Part shown: in pieces, positions 33,101-48,100 of the stretch
How the letters are laid out: each line of letters opens with the position of its first letter
How positions within the stretch are numbered: the first letter of the stretch is position 1
Origin: Cavenderia fasciculata
Taxonomy: Eukaryota > Evosea > Eumycetozoa > Acytosteliales > Cavenderiaceae
NCBI RefSeq assembly: GCF_000203815.1
Contig: NW_004457718.1
Coordinates: 558,001-622,000, forward strand
Direction of reading: 5' to 3'
Length of the DNA stretch: 64,000 bases
Notes under the pieces: generated by a model
Seen by the model: the letters and a program-made list of their open reading frames with translations, nothing else
Databases searched by the model: none
Told to the model about the DNA's origin: nothing
Position numbers and translations under genes: made by a program

Positions 33101-36100
33101 TCGACTATTGACAAGGATGGTAAACACTGCTTCACTCTTGACAAGTCGTCATCCATCCCATCCGTACCAGCCGACAATATCACTGCATTCTACAGAGACT
33201 TTGATGTTGACGCTGGTTTGATGCCACCACAATTCGCAGTTGGACGATTCGTTTGGGGTGATACAAGCCGTGACGGTATCTTTAACCCTGACCAAGGTGA
33301 AATGCCACTCGAGGGTATCACTGTCGAGTTGACTTTGCCAGATGGAACATCCATCACATCTGACACAACTGATCAAAACGGACAGTACATGTTTGATCAT
33401 TTGAATCCAGGCAACTATTGTATCAAGGTTGATGTTCCAGCCGACTCGATCGTGTCGCCACTCGGACACCTTTCAGTCATTGACGAGAAAGGTAAACATT
33501 GCTTCACTCTTGACAAGTCTACCGCCACTCCATCAACTCCCGACGACAATGTCCAAGCTTTCTACCGCAACTTTGACGAGAACGCAGGTATCATGCCACC
33601 AGTCTTTACAGTTGGTGACTTTGTATGGTTGGATAAGTCACGTGATGGTATTCATGATCCAAGTGAAGAAGGTGTCGGAGACGACATTTCAGTCACATTG
33701 ACCAACCCCGATATTGGCTTGGAAAAGACAATCGAGACTGACAAGAATGGCATGTACAACTTTGACATGTTGGCTCCCGGACACTACTGTCTCCACTTTG
33801 CCATTCCATTGTACTTTACAGCATCACCTATGGGCAAGGATTCTGTTATTTCAGCCAGTGGATCCAACTGCTTCACTCTTGACAAGAATTCATCTGTCTT
33901 GTCAACCGATGCCAATGGAAAGCCATACTATGCCAAATTGGACCAAGACGCCGGTATCATGCCACCACTCTACGCACTCGGTCGTTACGTGTGGTTGGAC
34001 AATAGTCGCGATGGAGTACACGACGACACAGAGTTGCCATTGGCCAACATCCCCGTCACCCTCGTTGACACACTCAACGCGACCAACACCCACTCTACCG
34101 TTACTGACGACAAGGGTTTCTATAGATTCGATCTACTCTTATCGTCAGACTACTGCATCACATTCAATGTGTCGAGTTATCTCGCCCTTGGATACGAAAT
34201 ATCTCCACTCGGAGAAGACTCGGTCGTCGATCCAGATGATCAAGTCACTTGCTTCACTCTAGACAGCTCTTCTACCACTCCATCAGAGGTTGAAGACAAT
34301 GTACAGGCTGCTTACGTATCCAACGACTTTAACCTTGGTATCATGCCACCTCAATTTGCCATTGGCAACTATGTATGGTACGACCAAAGCCGTGAAGGTA
34401 TTCATGACTCTACCGAACTACCAGTCCCTGAATTCCCATTAAAATTGGTAAAGAACGACGCCAACAAGACACTCGTTGGCGAAACTATGACCGATCCAAC
34501 CGGTAAATACGTATTTGACGCGTTGGATGCTGGCAACTACTGTCTCGAGTTTGCCGTGCCAAAGGGATACTTGATTTCTCCAGCTGGACACGACTCGATC
34601 GACACTAGCAAGGATCCAATCATTGGATCGCACTGTTTCACCCTTGGTATGTCTGAACCCGGTGTATCATCCTCAACACCCGCCGATGACCTTGAAGCAT
34701 TCTACAAAGACTTTAACTACAACATTGGTCTCATGCCACCACAATTTGCATTTGGTCACTATGTCTTTGAAGACAGTAACCGTGATGGTCTACGTGACGG
34801 CGAGAAACCACTCAAGGGCGTACAAGTCACTGCCACTGGTCCAGGTGGAGTCAGTCTGTCTGCCTTTACAAACGAACAAGGTCACTACAGCTTTGACAAT
34901 CTCCTTCCAGGCAACTACTGCGTGCACTTTGGTATCATCACCTCGTACTCGGCATCACCTGTTGCCAAGGGCTCGGTCATTGATGCCAACGGAGACTACT
35001 GCTTTAAATTGGATACAGACACCTCTGTCAAGGAGGAACTTGATGACAGCCAAGGAAGTGATGAAAACATTCAAGCATACTACCGTAATCTCTCGGTCAA
35101 TGCTGGTATGATGCCACCACAATTTGCAGCTGGTAATTATGTATGGTCGGATCTCAACCGTGACGGTAAACACGACTCTGTCGAGCCACCAATTGCAGGT
35201 GTCCAAGTCACACTCCACAAGAGTTCAATCGATGGAGATGTCGTTGGATCAGTAGCCACTGATAGCCAAGGAACCTATGTATTTGATAATTTGTACCCAG
35301 GCAAATATTGTCTACACTTTGATGTGCCAGCCGATTCCAGAGTATCTCCAACTGGACAAGACTCATCAATTGATGCCTCTGGTAACAGTTGCTTCACTCT
35401 TGACAAGGATACTAGTACCCCACCACTCCCACTTGACTTGCTAATTGCTATCCCATCGGTACCTGAAGACAATGTCCAAGCTTACTACAAAAACTTTGGC
35501 CAAGATGCAGGTATTATGCCACCACAATTCGCCGTTGGTGATAATATTTGGAATGACGTCAACCGTGATGGTATACATGATGCAACTGAACAACCAATTG
35601 CAAATATTACAGTTACATTGACTCAACCAGATGGTACTACCATCCAATCAACTACTACTGATGACAAGGGTAATTATGTATTTGATAAATTAAATACTGG
35701 TAATTATTGTGTACAAGTCTCAATCCCATCAGACTTTACTGCTTCTCCATCTGGAAAGGATTCATCAATCGATGAAACTGGTAAACACTGCTTCACTTTG
35801 GACAAGACAACAACCACTCCATCCACTTCTGCTGATGGTGTAGATGCATTCTACAAGAACTTTAATGTAGATGCTGGTTTAATGCCACCACAATTTGCAG
35901 TAGGTGACTTTGTTTGGAATGATTTCAACCGTGATGGCGTACATGATGCATCTGAACAACCACTTGCAAACATTGATGTTAGACTCACTCAAATATCAGA
36001 TGCAGGTCACAAGGTTACTTCGGTACAAACCGATTCAACTGGTCATTACCTCTTTGATGAATTGGAACCTGGATACTATTGCGTACACTTTACCATTCCA

Positions 36101-39100
36101 GATGATTCCAAGGCATCTCCAATGGGCAAGGACTCTGTAATCGATGCCACTGGTGACCACTGTTTCACTTTGAACTCTACCACCACCATTCCATCAGTTT
36201 CAGCCGACAATGTCAAAGCATTCTACAAGAATCTTGATGAAGATGCAGGTATCATGCCACCACAATTCGCAGTTGGTGATAATGTATGGAACGATTTCAA
36301 CCGTGATGGTGTCAAGGATCCAACTGAAGAACCAATGAAGAACATTTCAGTTACATTGACTCAACCAGATGGTACTCCAATTACCTCAACCACTACTGAT
36401 GACAAGGGTCATTATGTATTTGATAACCTCAATGATGGTGATTATTGTGTACAAGTCTCAATTCCATCAGACTTTACTGCATCTCCAACTGGAAAGGATT
36501 CATTGATTGACTCTACAGGTAAACATTGTTTCACTCTTGACAAGGATACTACCACTCCATCCACCTCTGCTGATGGTGTCCAAGCATTCTACAAGAATCT
36601 CAACGAGGATGCTGGATTGATGCCACCACAATTCGCCGTTGGTGACATGGTATGGGATGATTTCAACCGTGATGGTGCACATGACGCAACTGAACAACCA
36701 CTTGCCAATATCACTGTCAAATTATCTTTAGATTCTCCAGATGCTGGATTCATTTCAACTCAAACAGACTCTACTGGTCACTACATCTTTGATGGATTGA
36801 ATCCAGGTAAATATTGTATTCACTTTGATATTCCAGCCGACTCCAAGGCATCACCAATGGGTAAAGACTCTGTCATTGATGCCACTGGTGATCATTGTTT
36901 CACTTTGGACAAGACTACCTCAATTGCATCAGTTCCAGCTGATAATGTCAAAGCATTCTACAAGAACCTCAAGGAAGATGCTGGCATTATGCCACCACAA
37001 TTCGCTGTAGGTGACCAAGTTTGGAATGATTTCAACCGTGACGGTGTACATGATGCATCTGAACAACCACTTGCAAACATCACTGTCAAGCTCTCTATCG
37101 ATTCTCCAGACTCTGGATTTATTTCAACCACCACCGACAAGGATGGTCATTACATCTTTGACAACTTGAACCCAGGTCAATACTGTCTCCACTTTGACAT
37201 TCCAGCCGATGCAAAGGCGTCTCCAACTGGTAAAGATTCAGTTATCGATGCCACTGGTGATCATTGTTTCACTCTCGACAAGACCACAACCACTCCATCA
37301 GTTCCATCTGACAATGTCGAATCATTCTACAAGAATCTTGACAAGGATGCTGGTATTTTGCCACCACAATTTGCAGTTGGTCGTTCCATCTGGTTAGATT
37401 TGGATAGAGATGGTGTTCGTGATGCCGATGAGATCCCAGCATTAAACATCAGTGTTGCTCTCCAATCTCCAACTGGAGAAACCATATCCACCACCATTGT
37501 AGATGACAAGGGACAATACTTGTTTGATTCATTGAATCCAGGAAACTATTGTGTACAATTCACCATTCCACCAAGTTATGATGCATCACCTATCGGTCAC
37601 GACTCTGTCATTGACAAGCAAGGTAAACACTGCTTCACTCTTGATAAATCAACTTCGGAACCATCCACCACTGCCGATGGTATCCTTGCCTCCTACAAGA
37701 AATATGATGAAAATGCAGGTATTACTCCACCACTCTTTGCCATTGGTGATCAAGTATGGCTCGACTCTAACCGTGACGGTGTACATGATGCATCTGAACA
37801 ACCACTTGCTGGTATTCCAGTCACCCTCCATTGCATTGCAACCGGAAAGGATTTACAAGCCACCACAGATTTCAATGGTCTCTACTTGTTTGACGAGTTA
37901 CCACCATCCAACTATTGTATCCACTTTGAAATTCCAATTGATCACAGCGCTTCTCCAACCGGTAAAGATTCAGTTATCGATGCCACTGGTGACCACTGTT
38001 TCATCGTTGATGTATCGACTAGTCAACTATCCACCCCTGATGACAATGTCAATGCATTCTATGAGAAGTTGGAAATTGATGCTGGTATAATGCCACCACA
38101 ATTTGCAGTTGGAAATAATGTATGGAACGATTTCAACCGTGATGGTGTCAAGGATGCCACTGAACAACCAATTGCAAACGTATCTGTCACTCTCACCAAG
38201 GATGACGCCGATCATACTCTAGTATCTAGTATTTCAACGGATGCAACAGGAACTTATGTATTTGATCAATTGAATCCAGGTAAATATTGTGTCCACTTTG
38301 ATATTCCAGCCGACTCCAAGGCATCTCCAACTGGCAAAGACTCTGTAATCGATGCCACTGGTGACCACTGTTTCACTCTTGACAAGACTACCTCAATTCC
38401 ATCAACACCAGCTGATAAAGTCAATGCTTATTACAACAAATTTGACGAAGATGCAGGTATCATGCCACCACAATTCGCAGTTGGTGATAATGTTTGGGAT
38501 GATGTCAACCGTGATGGTGTCAATGATCCAACTGAAGAACCAATGAAGAACATTACAGTTACATTGACCAAACCAGATGGTACTCCAATTACCTCAACCA
38601 CTACTGATGACAAGGGTCATTATGTATTTGATAACCTCAATGATGGTGATTATTGTGTACAAGTCTCAATTCCATCAGACTTTACTGCATCTCCAACTGG
38701 AAAGGATTCATTGATTGACTCTACTGGTAAACATTGTTTCACTTTGGACAAGACTACCACAACTCCATCCACCTCTGCTGATGGCGTCCAAGCATTCTAC
38801 AAGAACCTCAATGAAGATGCTGGTTTAATGCCACCTCAATTTGCAGTTGGTGACTTTGTTTGGGGTGATTTCAACCGTGATGGTGTACATGATGCATCAG
38901 AACTCCCACTTGCAAACATTGATGTTAGACTCACTCAAATATCTGATGCAGGTCACAAGGTTAGATCGTTACAAACCGATTCAACTGGTCATTACCTCTT
39001 TGATGAATTGGAACCTGGATACTATTGTGTACACTTTACCATTCCAGATGATTCCAAAGCATCACCAATGGGCAAGGACTCTGTTATCGATGAAGATGGT

Positions 39101-42100
39101 GATCACTGTTTCACTTTGAACTCTACCACCACCATTCCATCAGTTCCAGCTGACAATGTCAAAGCATTCTACAAGAATCTTGATGAAGACGCTGGTATTA
39201 TGCCACCACAATTCGCAGTTGGTAATACTGTCTGGAATGATGTCAACCGTGATGGTGTCAAGGATCCAACTGAAGAACGTTTACCAAATATCCCAGTCAC
39301 ATTGACCACTCCAGAAGGTACCCCAATCAACACTACAACCACTGATGAAAAGGGTAATTATGTGTTTGATAAGTTACCACCCGGAAACTATTGTATTCAA
39401 ATTGGTATTCCATCAGACTTTACTGCATCACCGTCTGGTAAAGATTCAATGATTGATGAAACTGGTAAACATTGTTTCACTCTTGACAAGGATACTACAA
39501 CCACTCCATCCACCTCTGCTGATGGAGTTGAAGCATTCTACAAGAACTTTAATGAAAATGCTGGATTGATGCCACCACAATTCGCCGTTGGTGACATGGT
39601 ATGGAATGATTCCAACCGTGATGGTGTACATGATGCATCTGAACTACCAATTGCCAACATCACTGTCACACTCTCTCATTCAACAGAAATGGGTACCATG
39701 TCTACTTCAACTCAAACAGACTCAACTGGTCATTACATCTTTGATGAATTGTCACCAGGTGATTATTGTGTCCACTTTGATATTCCAGCCGACTCCAAGG
39801 CATCTCCAACTGGTAAAGATTCAGTTATCGATGCCACTGGTGACCACTGTTTCACTCTCAACAAGACCACTACCACTCCATCCGTTCCAGCCGATAATGT
39901 CAAGGCATTCTACAAGAACCTCAAAGAAGATGCTGGCATTATGCCACCACAATTCGCCGTTGGTGATAATGTTTGGAACGATTTCAACCGTGATGGTGTA
40001 CATGATGGATTTGAAGACCCAATCGCCAATATTACAGTTACATTGACTCAACCAGATGGTACTCCAGTTACCTCAACCACCACCGACAATGATGGTCATT
40101 ACATCTTTGACCAATTACCACCAGGCAACTACTGTGTACAAGTCTCAATTCCATCAGACTTTACTGCATCTCCAACTGGTCAAGACTCATTAATTGGCTC
40201 TACTGGTAAGCACTGTTTCACTCTCGACAAGTCTACCACCACTCCATCCACCTCTGATGATGGTGTACAAGCATTCTACATGAATCTTGATGAAGATGCT
40301 GGTTTAATGCCACCACAATTCGCTGTTGGTGATACTGCGTGGATCGATACAAACCGTGATGGTGTACATGATGCATCAGAACTACCGCTTGCAAACATCA
40401 CCGTCAGACTCATGAAAATGCCGCAAGAACAAGTCGATGAAGACAATACTTCATCATTATCATCCGAAGAAAATAAATCCAATCATACAGTCTCTGGTGG
40501 TTCAACAGCTTCATCTAAATTCCCCATCGTAGTCACCACCGACAAGGATGGTCACTACCTCTTTGATGAATTAGATCCTGGATACTACTGTCTCCACTTT
40601 ACCATTCCAGCCGACTACAAGGCATCCCCAATGGGTAAAGACTCTGTAATCGATGCCACTGGTGACCATTGTTTCTATGTGAACAAGACCAATACTGTCC
40701 CATCAGTTCCAGCTGATAATGTCAAAGCATTCTACAAGAATCTTGACTTGGATGCAGGTATTATGCCACCACAATTCGCTGTTGGTAATACTGTCTGGAA
40801 TGATGTCAACCGTGATGGTGTAAAGGATCCAACTGAAGAACGTTTACCAAATATCCCAGTTACATTGACCACTCCGGAAGGTACTCCAGTCAACACTACA
40901 ACCACTGATGAAAAGGGTAATTATGTGTTTGATAAGTTACCACCCGGAAATTATTGTATTCAAATTGGTATTCCATCAGACTTTACTGCATCTCCCGCTG
41001 GTAAAGACTCAATGATTGATGAAACTGGCAAACATTGTTTCACTCTCGACAAGACTACAACCACTCCATCTACCTCTGCTGATGGTGTTGAAGCATTCTA
41101 CAAGAACTTTAATGAAAATGCTGGATTAATGCCACCTCAATTCGCTGTAGGTGACCAAGTTTGGGATGATTTCAACCGTGATGGTGTACATGACGCATCA
41201 GAGCAACCAATTTCCAATCTCACAGTCACTCTCCACAAAGAAGTTGATGGTAAAGATGTAGTTGTAGGCACTGCTCAAACAGACAAGGATGGTCACTACC
41301 TCTTTGACGAATTGAACCCAGGTAAATATTGCGTACACTTTGATATTCCATCCGATTCAACAGCCTCTCCAACCGGTAAAGACTCAGTTATCGATCGTGA
41401 GGGTGACCATTGTTTCGATTTGAACAAGACCACTACCACCCCATCAACACCAGCCGACAACGTCAAGGCTTACTACAAGAATCTTGATGAAGATGCAGGT
41501 ATTATGCCACCTCAATTTGCCGTAGGTGATACTGTCTGGAACGATCTTAACCGTGATGGTGTCAATGACCCAACTGAACAACCAATTGAAGGTATCAATG
41601 TTTCATTATCAACCAAAGATGGAACTCCAGTCGCATCTGCCACCACTGACAAGGATGGCCAATACATCTTTGATCAATTACCACCAGGTGACTATTGTAT
41701 CCAAGTTGGAATTCCAACTGGATTTGCAGCATCTCCAAGTGGATTCGACTCTGTTGTTGATAGCACTGGTAAACACTGTTTCACTCTTGACAAGACTACC
41801 TCCTCACCATCCACACCAGCTGACAATGTAGATGCATTCTACAGTCACCTCACTGAAGATGCTGGCTTAATGCCATCACAATTTGCAGTAGGTAACTATG
41901 TATGGTTGGATTATAGTCGTGACGGTATCCTTGGATCAAATGAATCATTCATTCCAAATACGCCAGTCTCTTTGACCAACTCTGACACCAACGCTGTCCT
42001 ACAAACTACCACCGACGCCACTGGACACTATGTCTTTGACCGTTTGCTCCCAGGCAATTATTGTATCCAAGTCACTGTTCCAGTCGATTACAAGGTCTCT

Positions 42101-45100
42101 CCATCTGGAAAGGACTCTATTGTCGATGCTACAGGTAAGCACTGTTTCGTATTGAATCAATCAACGAGCAGATTAGCTGCACCAGAGGATCAAGTCGATT
42201 CATTCTATGTCAGATTCCTGGAGAATGCCGGTTTGATGCCTCCACAATTCGCTGTCGGCGAGTATGTCTGGGAAGACTCTAACCGTGACGGTGTACATGA
42301 TGCATCTGAAAAGCCACTTGCCAACATCCCAATTACCCTCACTGGTCCAATGGGACTCACCCGTTCCATGAACACTGATGACAATGGTTATTACACCTTT
42401 GATGACCTTCCACCAGGCAACTACTCTATCCACTTTGGTGTTCCATCCGACTATACCGCCTCTCCACTTGGAGAAGACTCTGTCATCAGTCCCACTGGTG
42501 ATTACTCTTTCTTATTGGACCAAACCACTGCCACCAAGGCTCCACCCAACCACGTCGATGCATTCTATGATCTCCATGGTGTTGATGCTGGTATGATGCC
42601 ACCTCAATTCGCAGTAGGTGACATGGTATGGGACGATTTCAACCGTGATGGTGTACATGACGCAACTGAATTACCAATTGCCAACATCACTGTTCAACTT
42701 TCGTTTGACACTCCAGACGGAACAGGACTATTGTCTACCACCACCGACAAGGATGGTCACTACCTCTTTGATCAATTAGATGCAGGTGATTATTGTCTCC
42801 ACTTTGGAATCCCAGCCGACTCCAAGGCATCACCAATGGGTAAAGATTCTGTAATCGACTCTACTGGTGACCACTGTTTCACTCTCAACAAGACCACAAC
42901 CACTCCATCCGTTCCAGCCGACAATGTCAAAGCTTTCTACAAGAATCTTGACGAAGATGCTGGTATTATGCCACCACAATTCGCAGTTGGTGATAATGTA
43001 TGGAACGACGTCAACCGTGATGGTGTACATGATCCAACTGAACTCCCACTTGCAAACATCACTGTCACATTGACTCAACCAGATGGTACTCCAGTTACCT
43101 CAACTACCACCAACAAGGATGGCCATTACATCTTTGATCAATTACCACCAGGCAACTACTGTGTACAAGTCTCAATCCCATCAGACTTTACTGCCTCTCC
43201 ATCTGGTCACGATTCATTGATTGACTCTACTGGTAAACACTGTTTCACTTTGGACAAGACAACAACCACTCCATCCACTTCAGCCGATGGTGTCCAAGCA
43301 TTCTACAAGAACCTCAACGAGGATGCTGGTCTAATGCCACCACTATTTGCAGTTGGTGATCAAGTTTGGGACGATTTCAACCGTGATGGTGTACATGATG
43401 CATCAGAACAACCACTTACCAATATTACCGTCACACTCACTCATTCAACAGAAATGGGTACCATGTCTACTTCAACTCAAACAGACTCTACTGGTCATTA
43501 CATCTTTGATGAATTGTCACCAGGTGATTATTGTGTCCACTTTGATATTCCAGCCGACTCCAAGGCATCACCAATGGGCAAGGACTCTGTTATCGATACC
43601 ACTGGTGACCACTGTTTCACTCTCAACAAGACCACAACCACCCCATCAGTCCCAGCCGACAATGTCAAAGCATTCTACAAGAATCTTGACGAAGATGCAG
43701 GTATTATGCCACCACAATTCGCCGTTGGTGACAATGTATGGAACGATTTCAACCGCAATGGTGCTAAAGATTCAACTGAAGCACCAATGCCAAATATCAC
43801 AGTCGTATTGACCACTCCAGATGGTACTCCAATCAAAACTACCACAACCGATTCAACTGGTCGCTATGTGTTTGAAGAACTTCCACCAGGCAATTATTGT
43901 ATTCAAGTCTCAATCCCATCAGACTTTACTGCTTCACCCGCTGGTAATGATTCAATGATTGACTCTACCGGTAAACATTGTTTCACTTTGGACAAGACAA
44001 CAACCACTCCATCTACCTCTGCTGATGGTGTCCAAGCATTCTACAAGAACTTCAATGAAGATGCTGGATTAATGCCACCACAATTCGCAGTTGGTGATTT
44101 CGTATGGAATGACTTTAACCGTGATGGTGTACATGATGCATCAGAACAGCCACTTGCAGGTGTCGTCGTTGAATTATCATTCGACTCTCCAAGCTCAGTT
44201 GGATTCCTTGTAGCTACCACCGACTCTACTGGTCATTACATCTTTGATGAATTGAATCCAGGTAAATACTGTTTACAATTTACCATTCCAGCTGACTCTA
44301 AGGCATCTCCAACTGGTAAAGATTCAGTTATCGATGCCACTGGTAAACACTGCTTCAATCTTGACAAGACTACAACTACTCCATCCACTCCAGCCGATAA
44401 CATCAAATCATTCTACAAGAATCTTGATGAAGATGCAGGTATTATGCCACCTCAATTCGCTGTTGGTGATAATGTATGGAGCGATGTCAATAGCGATGGT
44501 AAACGTGATCCAACAGAAGAACCAATGAAGAACATTACAGTTGCATTGACCCAACCAGATGGTACTCCAATCTCAACAACCACCACCGATTCAACTGGTC
44601 GTTATGTATTTGATAACTTGAATGCAGGAGACTACTGCGTACATGTAACCATTCCAAAGGGTTTCTCTGCCTCTCCAATGGGAACAGACTCTTTCATTGA
44701 CAATACTGGTAAACATTGTTTCACTTTGGACAAGACCACAACCACTCCATCCACCTCTACCGATGGTGTTGAAGCATACTACAAGAACTTTAATGTAGAT
44801 GCTGGTTTGATGCCACCCAATTATGCAGTTGGAAGATACGTATGGTTGGATTTGAACAGAGATGGCGTACATGATGCCACCTCTGAACCATTCCTCTCTG
44901 GTATTACAGTCAAGGCACTTTTAGATGGATCAGTCATTGCAACTGCCACCACCGATGCCAACGGTCACTACACGTTTGATAATTTAGAAAAGGGTGACTA
45001 TGTCCTCGAATTCTCAAAGCCAAATGAAAACTACACCTTCTCCCCACTTGGACATGATTCCAAGACAGATGCATCGGGCAAGATTAACGTCAAGTTGGAC

Positions 45101-48100
45101 ATTGATACCAACCCATCGGTACTTGTAGAATCAGAGGCATCAGACAATGTCATGGCCTACTATATTGACAGAAACGAGAATGTCGGTATCATGCAACCAC
45201 GCTATCCAGTCGAAGTTCTAGTATACTTCTTCCCCAACGATACTGTCATTCCAAACGTGCCAGTCACCATTACCACGGAAAATCCAAACGTTCCACCCAT
45301 CACAGTCACTCCAACCAACGAGACTGGTAAGGTCACCTTCACCGACCTTCCACCAGGCAACTATTGCGTGCATATTGACCTCCCATACGACACACACTAC
45401 ACCTCCAAGGATCCAAACAGTCTGATCAAACAAGATGGTAAGGCATACTGCTTCACCATCAACGACACACTTGTCGATCCTCCCATCAAGGTGCCAGTAG
45501 CTGTTGTCGCCAATCTCTATGCAATCGGGTCGAGTGTATTCCTTGATCTTGACGGAAATGGTTATCTCAACGCTCCAGGCGACAAGCAATTTGCCAATAT
45601 CACTGTCAAATTGTCAACTAGCAGCGGTTCACCAGTCAAGGAAACTCAGACTGATGCATATGGAACCTACCACTTTGATGGATTGGTATCGGGCGACTAT
45701 GTTGTCCAATTTGTTGCACCAACCGACTACACTTTCCCAGTCAAGACTGACCAATCACTTCCAGTCTTCCACTCGGTCGATGGAAAGGTTCCAGTTTCAC
45801 TCAACCTTGCATCAACCGTTGTTGTTGACTCGTTTGACGGCACTCTAAATGCTGACTATATCAACCGTACTGTCAACTCTGGACTTTCTCCCATCCTATT
45901 CGCACTCGGTCGCAAGATCTTTGTCGATGCCAACAATAATGGTTTGATGGACGCCACTGAATCGTCTATAGCCGTGCCACCCATCAAATTGACCCTTACC
46001 ACAGCTGACGGCAAACCAGTCACAACCGTCCAACCTGCCAACGGCGACTATTTAGTCAACAACTTGAGTTCAGGAAACTACTGTCTCCACTTGGACGTGC
46101 CAGTCAACTACAATGTATCGTCCAACAAGGGTACTACATTCTTTAACCAATTCGACGCTGCTGGAAACGTGTGCTTTACCCTATCAAAGGCATCACCCAA
46201 TGTAGTGTGCAGTGCAACCGATGCTTTCTCAGACTGCAAAGATTTGACTGAAAATGCTGGTCTCGTACCAACCTATGCCGTCTCTGGTAACGTCTGGAAG
46301 GACATGAACAACGATGAAGCTAGACAACCAGCCGACATGGTCTTGCCAGGCCAGCCATTGGCTCTGCTCGACAGTACCGGTGCACAAGTGGCAACGACCA
46401 CAACCGACAGCCAGGGTAACTATTTGTTCAACAAGTTGCCCGCCGGAATCTATACCCTCAAGTTTGTCGCACCCAACGACACTCTTATCATCACACCATC
46501 GCCAGTCGACAGTGTATTCCCCAAGACTGGTGTACTACCAATCCAACTCTCTCCAACAACCACCTCGGTCAACCCCAAGTATGATGGACTTGATCCCACT
46601 CAAACTCCATTCATTCTTCTCCACAAGGATGTTGGTGTATCTAACCCACTCTACGCCATTGGTGATATGGTCTATATCGACAAGAATCTCAATGGAGTTT
46701 CAGATGTAAACGAAACGGGTGTCGCAAACATCAAGGTGACTCTAGTCACTGCATCGAGCAACACCACCATCGCAACTACGCTCACCGACTCGTCTGGACA
46801 CTACCTCTTTGACTCATTACCAACTGGAAACTATTGTGTACAGTTTGAATTGTCTCCTGATCAAATTCCAGTCAATCCACTGTCCAAGCAAATCTGTCGT
46901 GTTGTTGATCCAACTCACACAGACATGGTGTCAGTCTCAACCACCCCTCTTGTCGGCAAGATCAGCGCTGCCTGGGTCAATCTTAATATGGACCAAGGTA
47001 TCAGAGTGGCAATCTACTGTATCAGCTCGACTGTATGGTCAGACAATGGAAACGGTCTTGTTGACTCGATCGACATGACCATGTCCAATGTCACTGTTGA
47101 ATTGTTCAAGGACGGTGTTTTGTTGTTACGTACTCGTTCGACCGACCTCGGTCTCTACGTGTTTGACACCCTCGAACCTGGTAGCTACATGCTCCACATC
47201 TTTGCACCACCAGGTACACTCCTCTCCCCACAAACCTACCAAAACAAGTTCAACGCCACTGGATACTACTACTTTATCCTCGGATACACAAATGTAGACG
47301 CACACATTGATCCCAACGGAAATGACACTGGCTGCGACATGGTAATCGACTCTTATTCAGCCATGGTCAGTCAGGCTGTCTATGCACTTGGTAACTTTAC
47401 CTTTATCGACTACAATGAGAATGGTATTCGTGATCCAGACGAACCACCTCTTGGCGGTGTCAACATCAATGCCTTTGACGCCCGTCTCCCCGACAGCATC
47501 GCCGTCTCGTACCAATCTGAGAGCAATGGTTTCTACGTGCTCGACAGTCTTCTCCGTGGCCAGTACTGTGTCATCTTTGAAGGACCTGGTGCCTACAAGT
47601 TGACCAAGAAGGGTCCAGACAGCGTCCCCAACCCAGCCACCGGCTCGTACTGTCTCTACCTCAACATCTCCACTCCCAACCTACGTCCAACCGTCAGAGA
47701 GGATCGTATGGATGCCCAGTATATTTTGGAGCATGTGGACGCTGGTTTTGTCCCCATGAGCCTCGCTATTGGTAGCTACGTCTGGTACGACTCGAATGGT
47801 GATGGTATCATCAACTTTACCGAGTTGCCTGCACCCAACACCACTGTCACTCTCACCAACTCCAAGGGTGAACCTGCCCGCACCATCCGTGGTGTCATTA
47901 TCCCACCAACCGTCACTGACGCACAAGGTTACTACAAGTTCTCTGATGTCATGGGCGGAATGGACTATACACTCAACTTTGGAATCCCAACCACCGCACC
48001 AAAGGGCTCAGTCTGGACAGTCTTGGCCAACAACAACTCTGTCACTCCAAGTGGTGAAATCAAGATTTTGAACTCGTCCTACATTCCAGTCAAGGGTAGT

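Noticed and set aside
31634-33127. Minus-strand open frame of 497 codons inside the giant gene
   Set aside because: Antisense shadow of the repeat array. The repetitive codon pattern keeps one antisense frame free of stops; no motif is recognisable.
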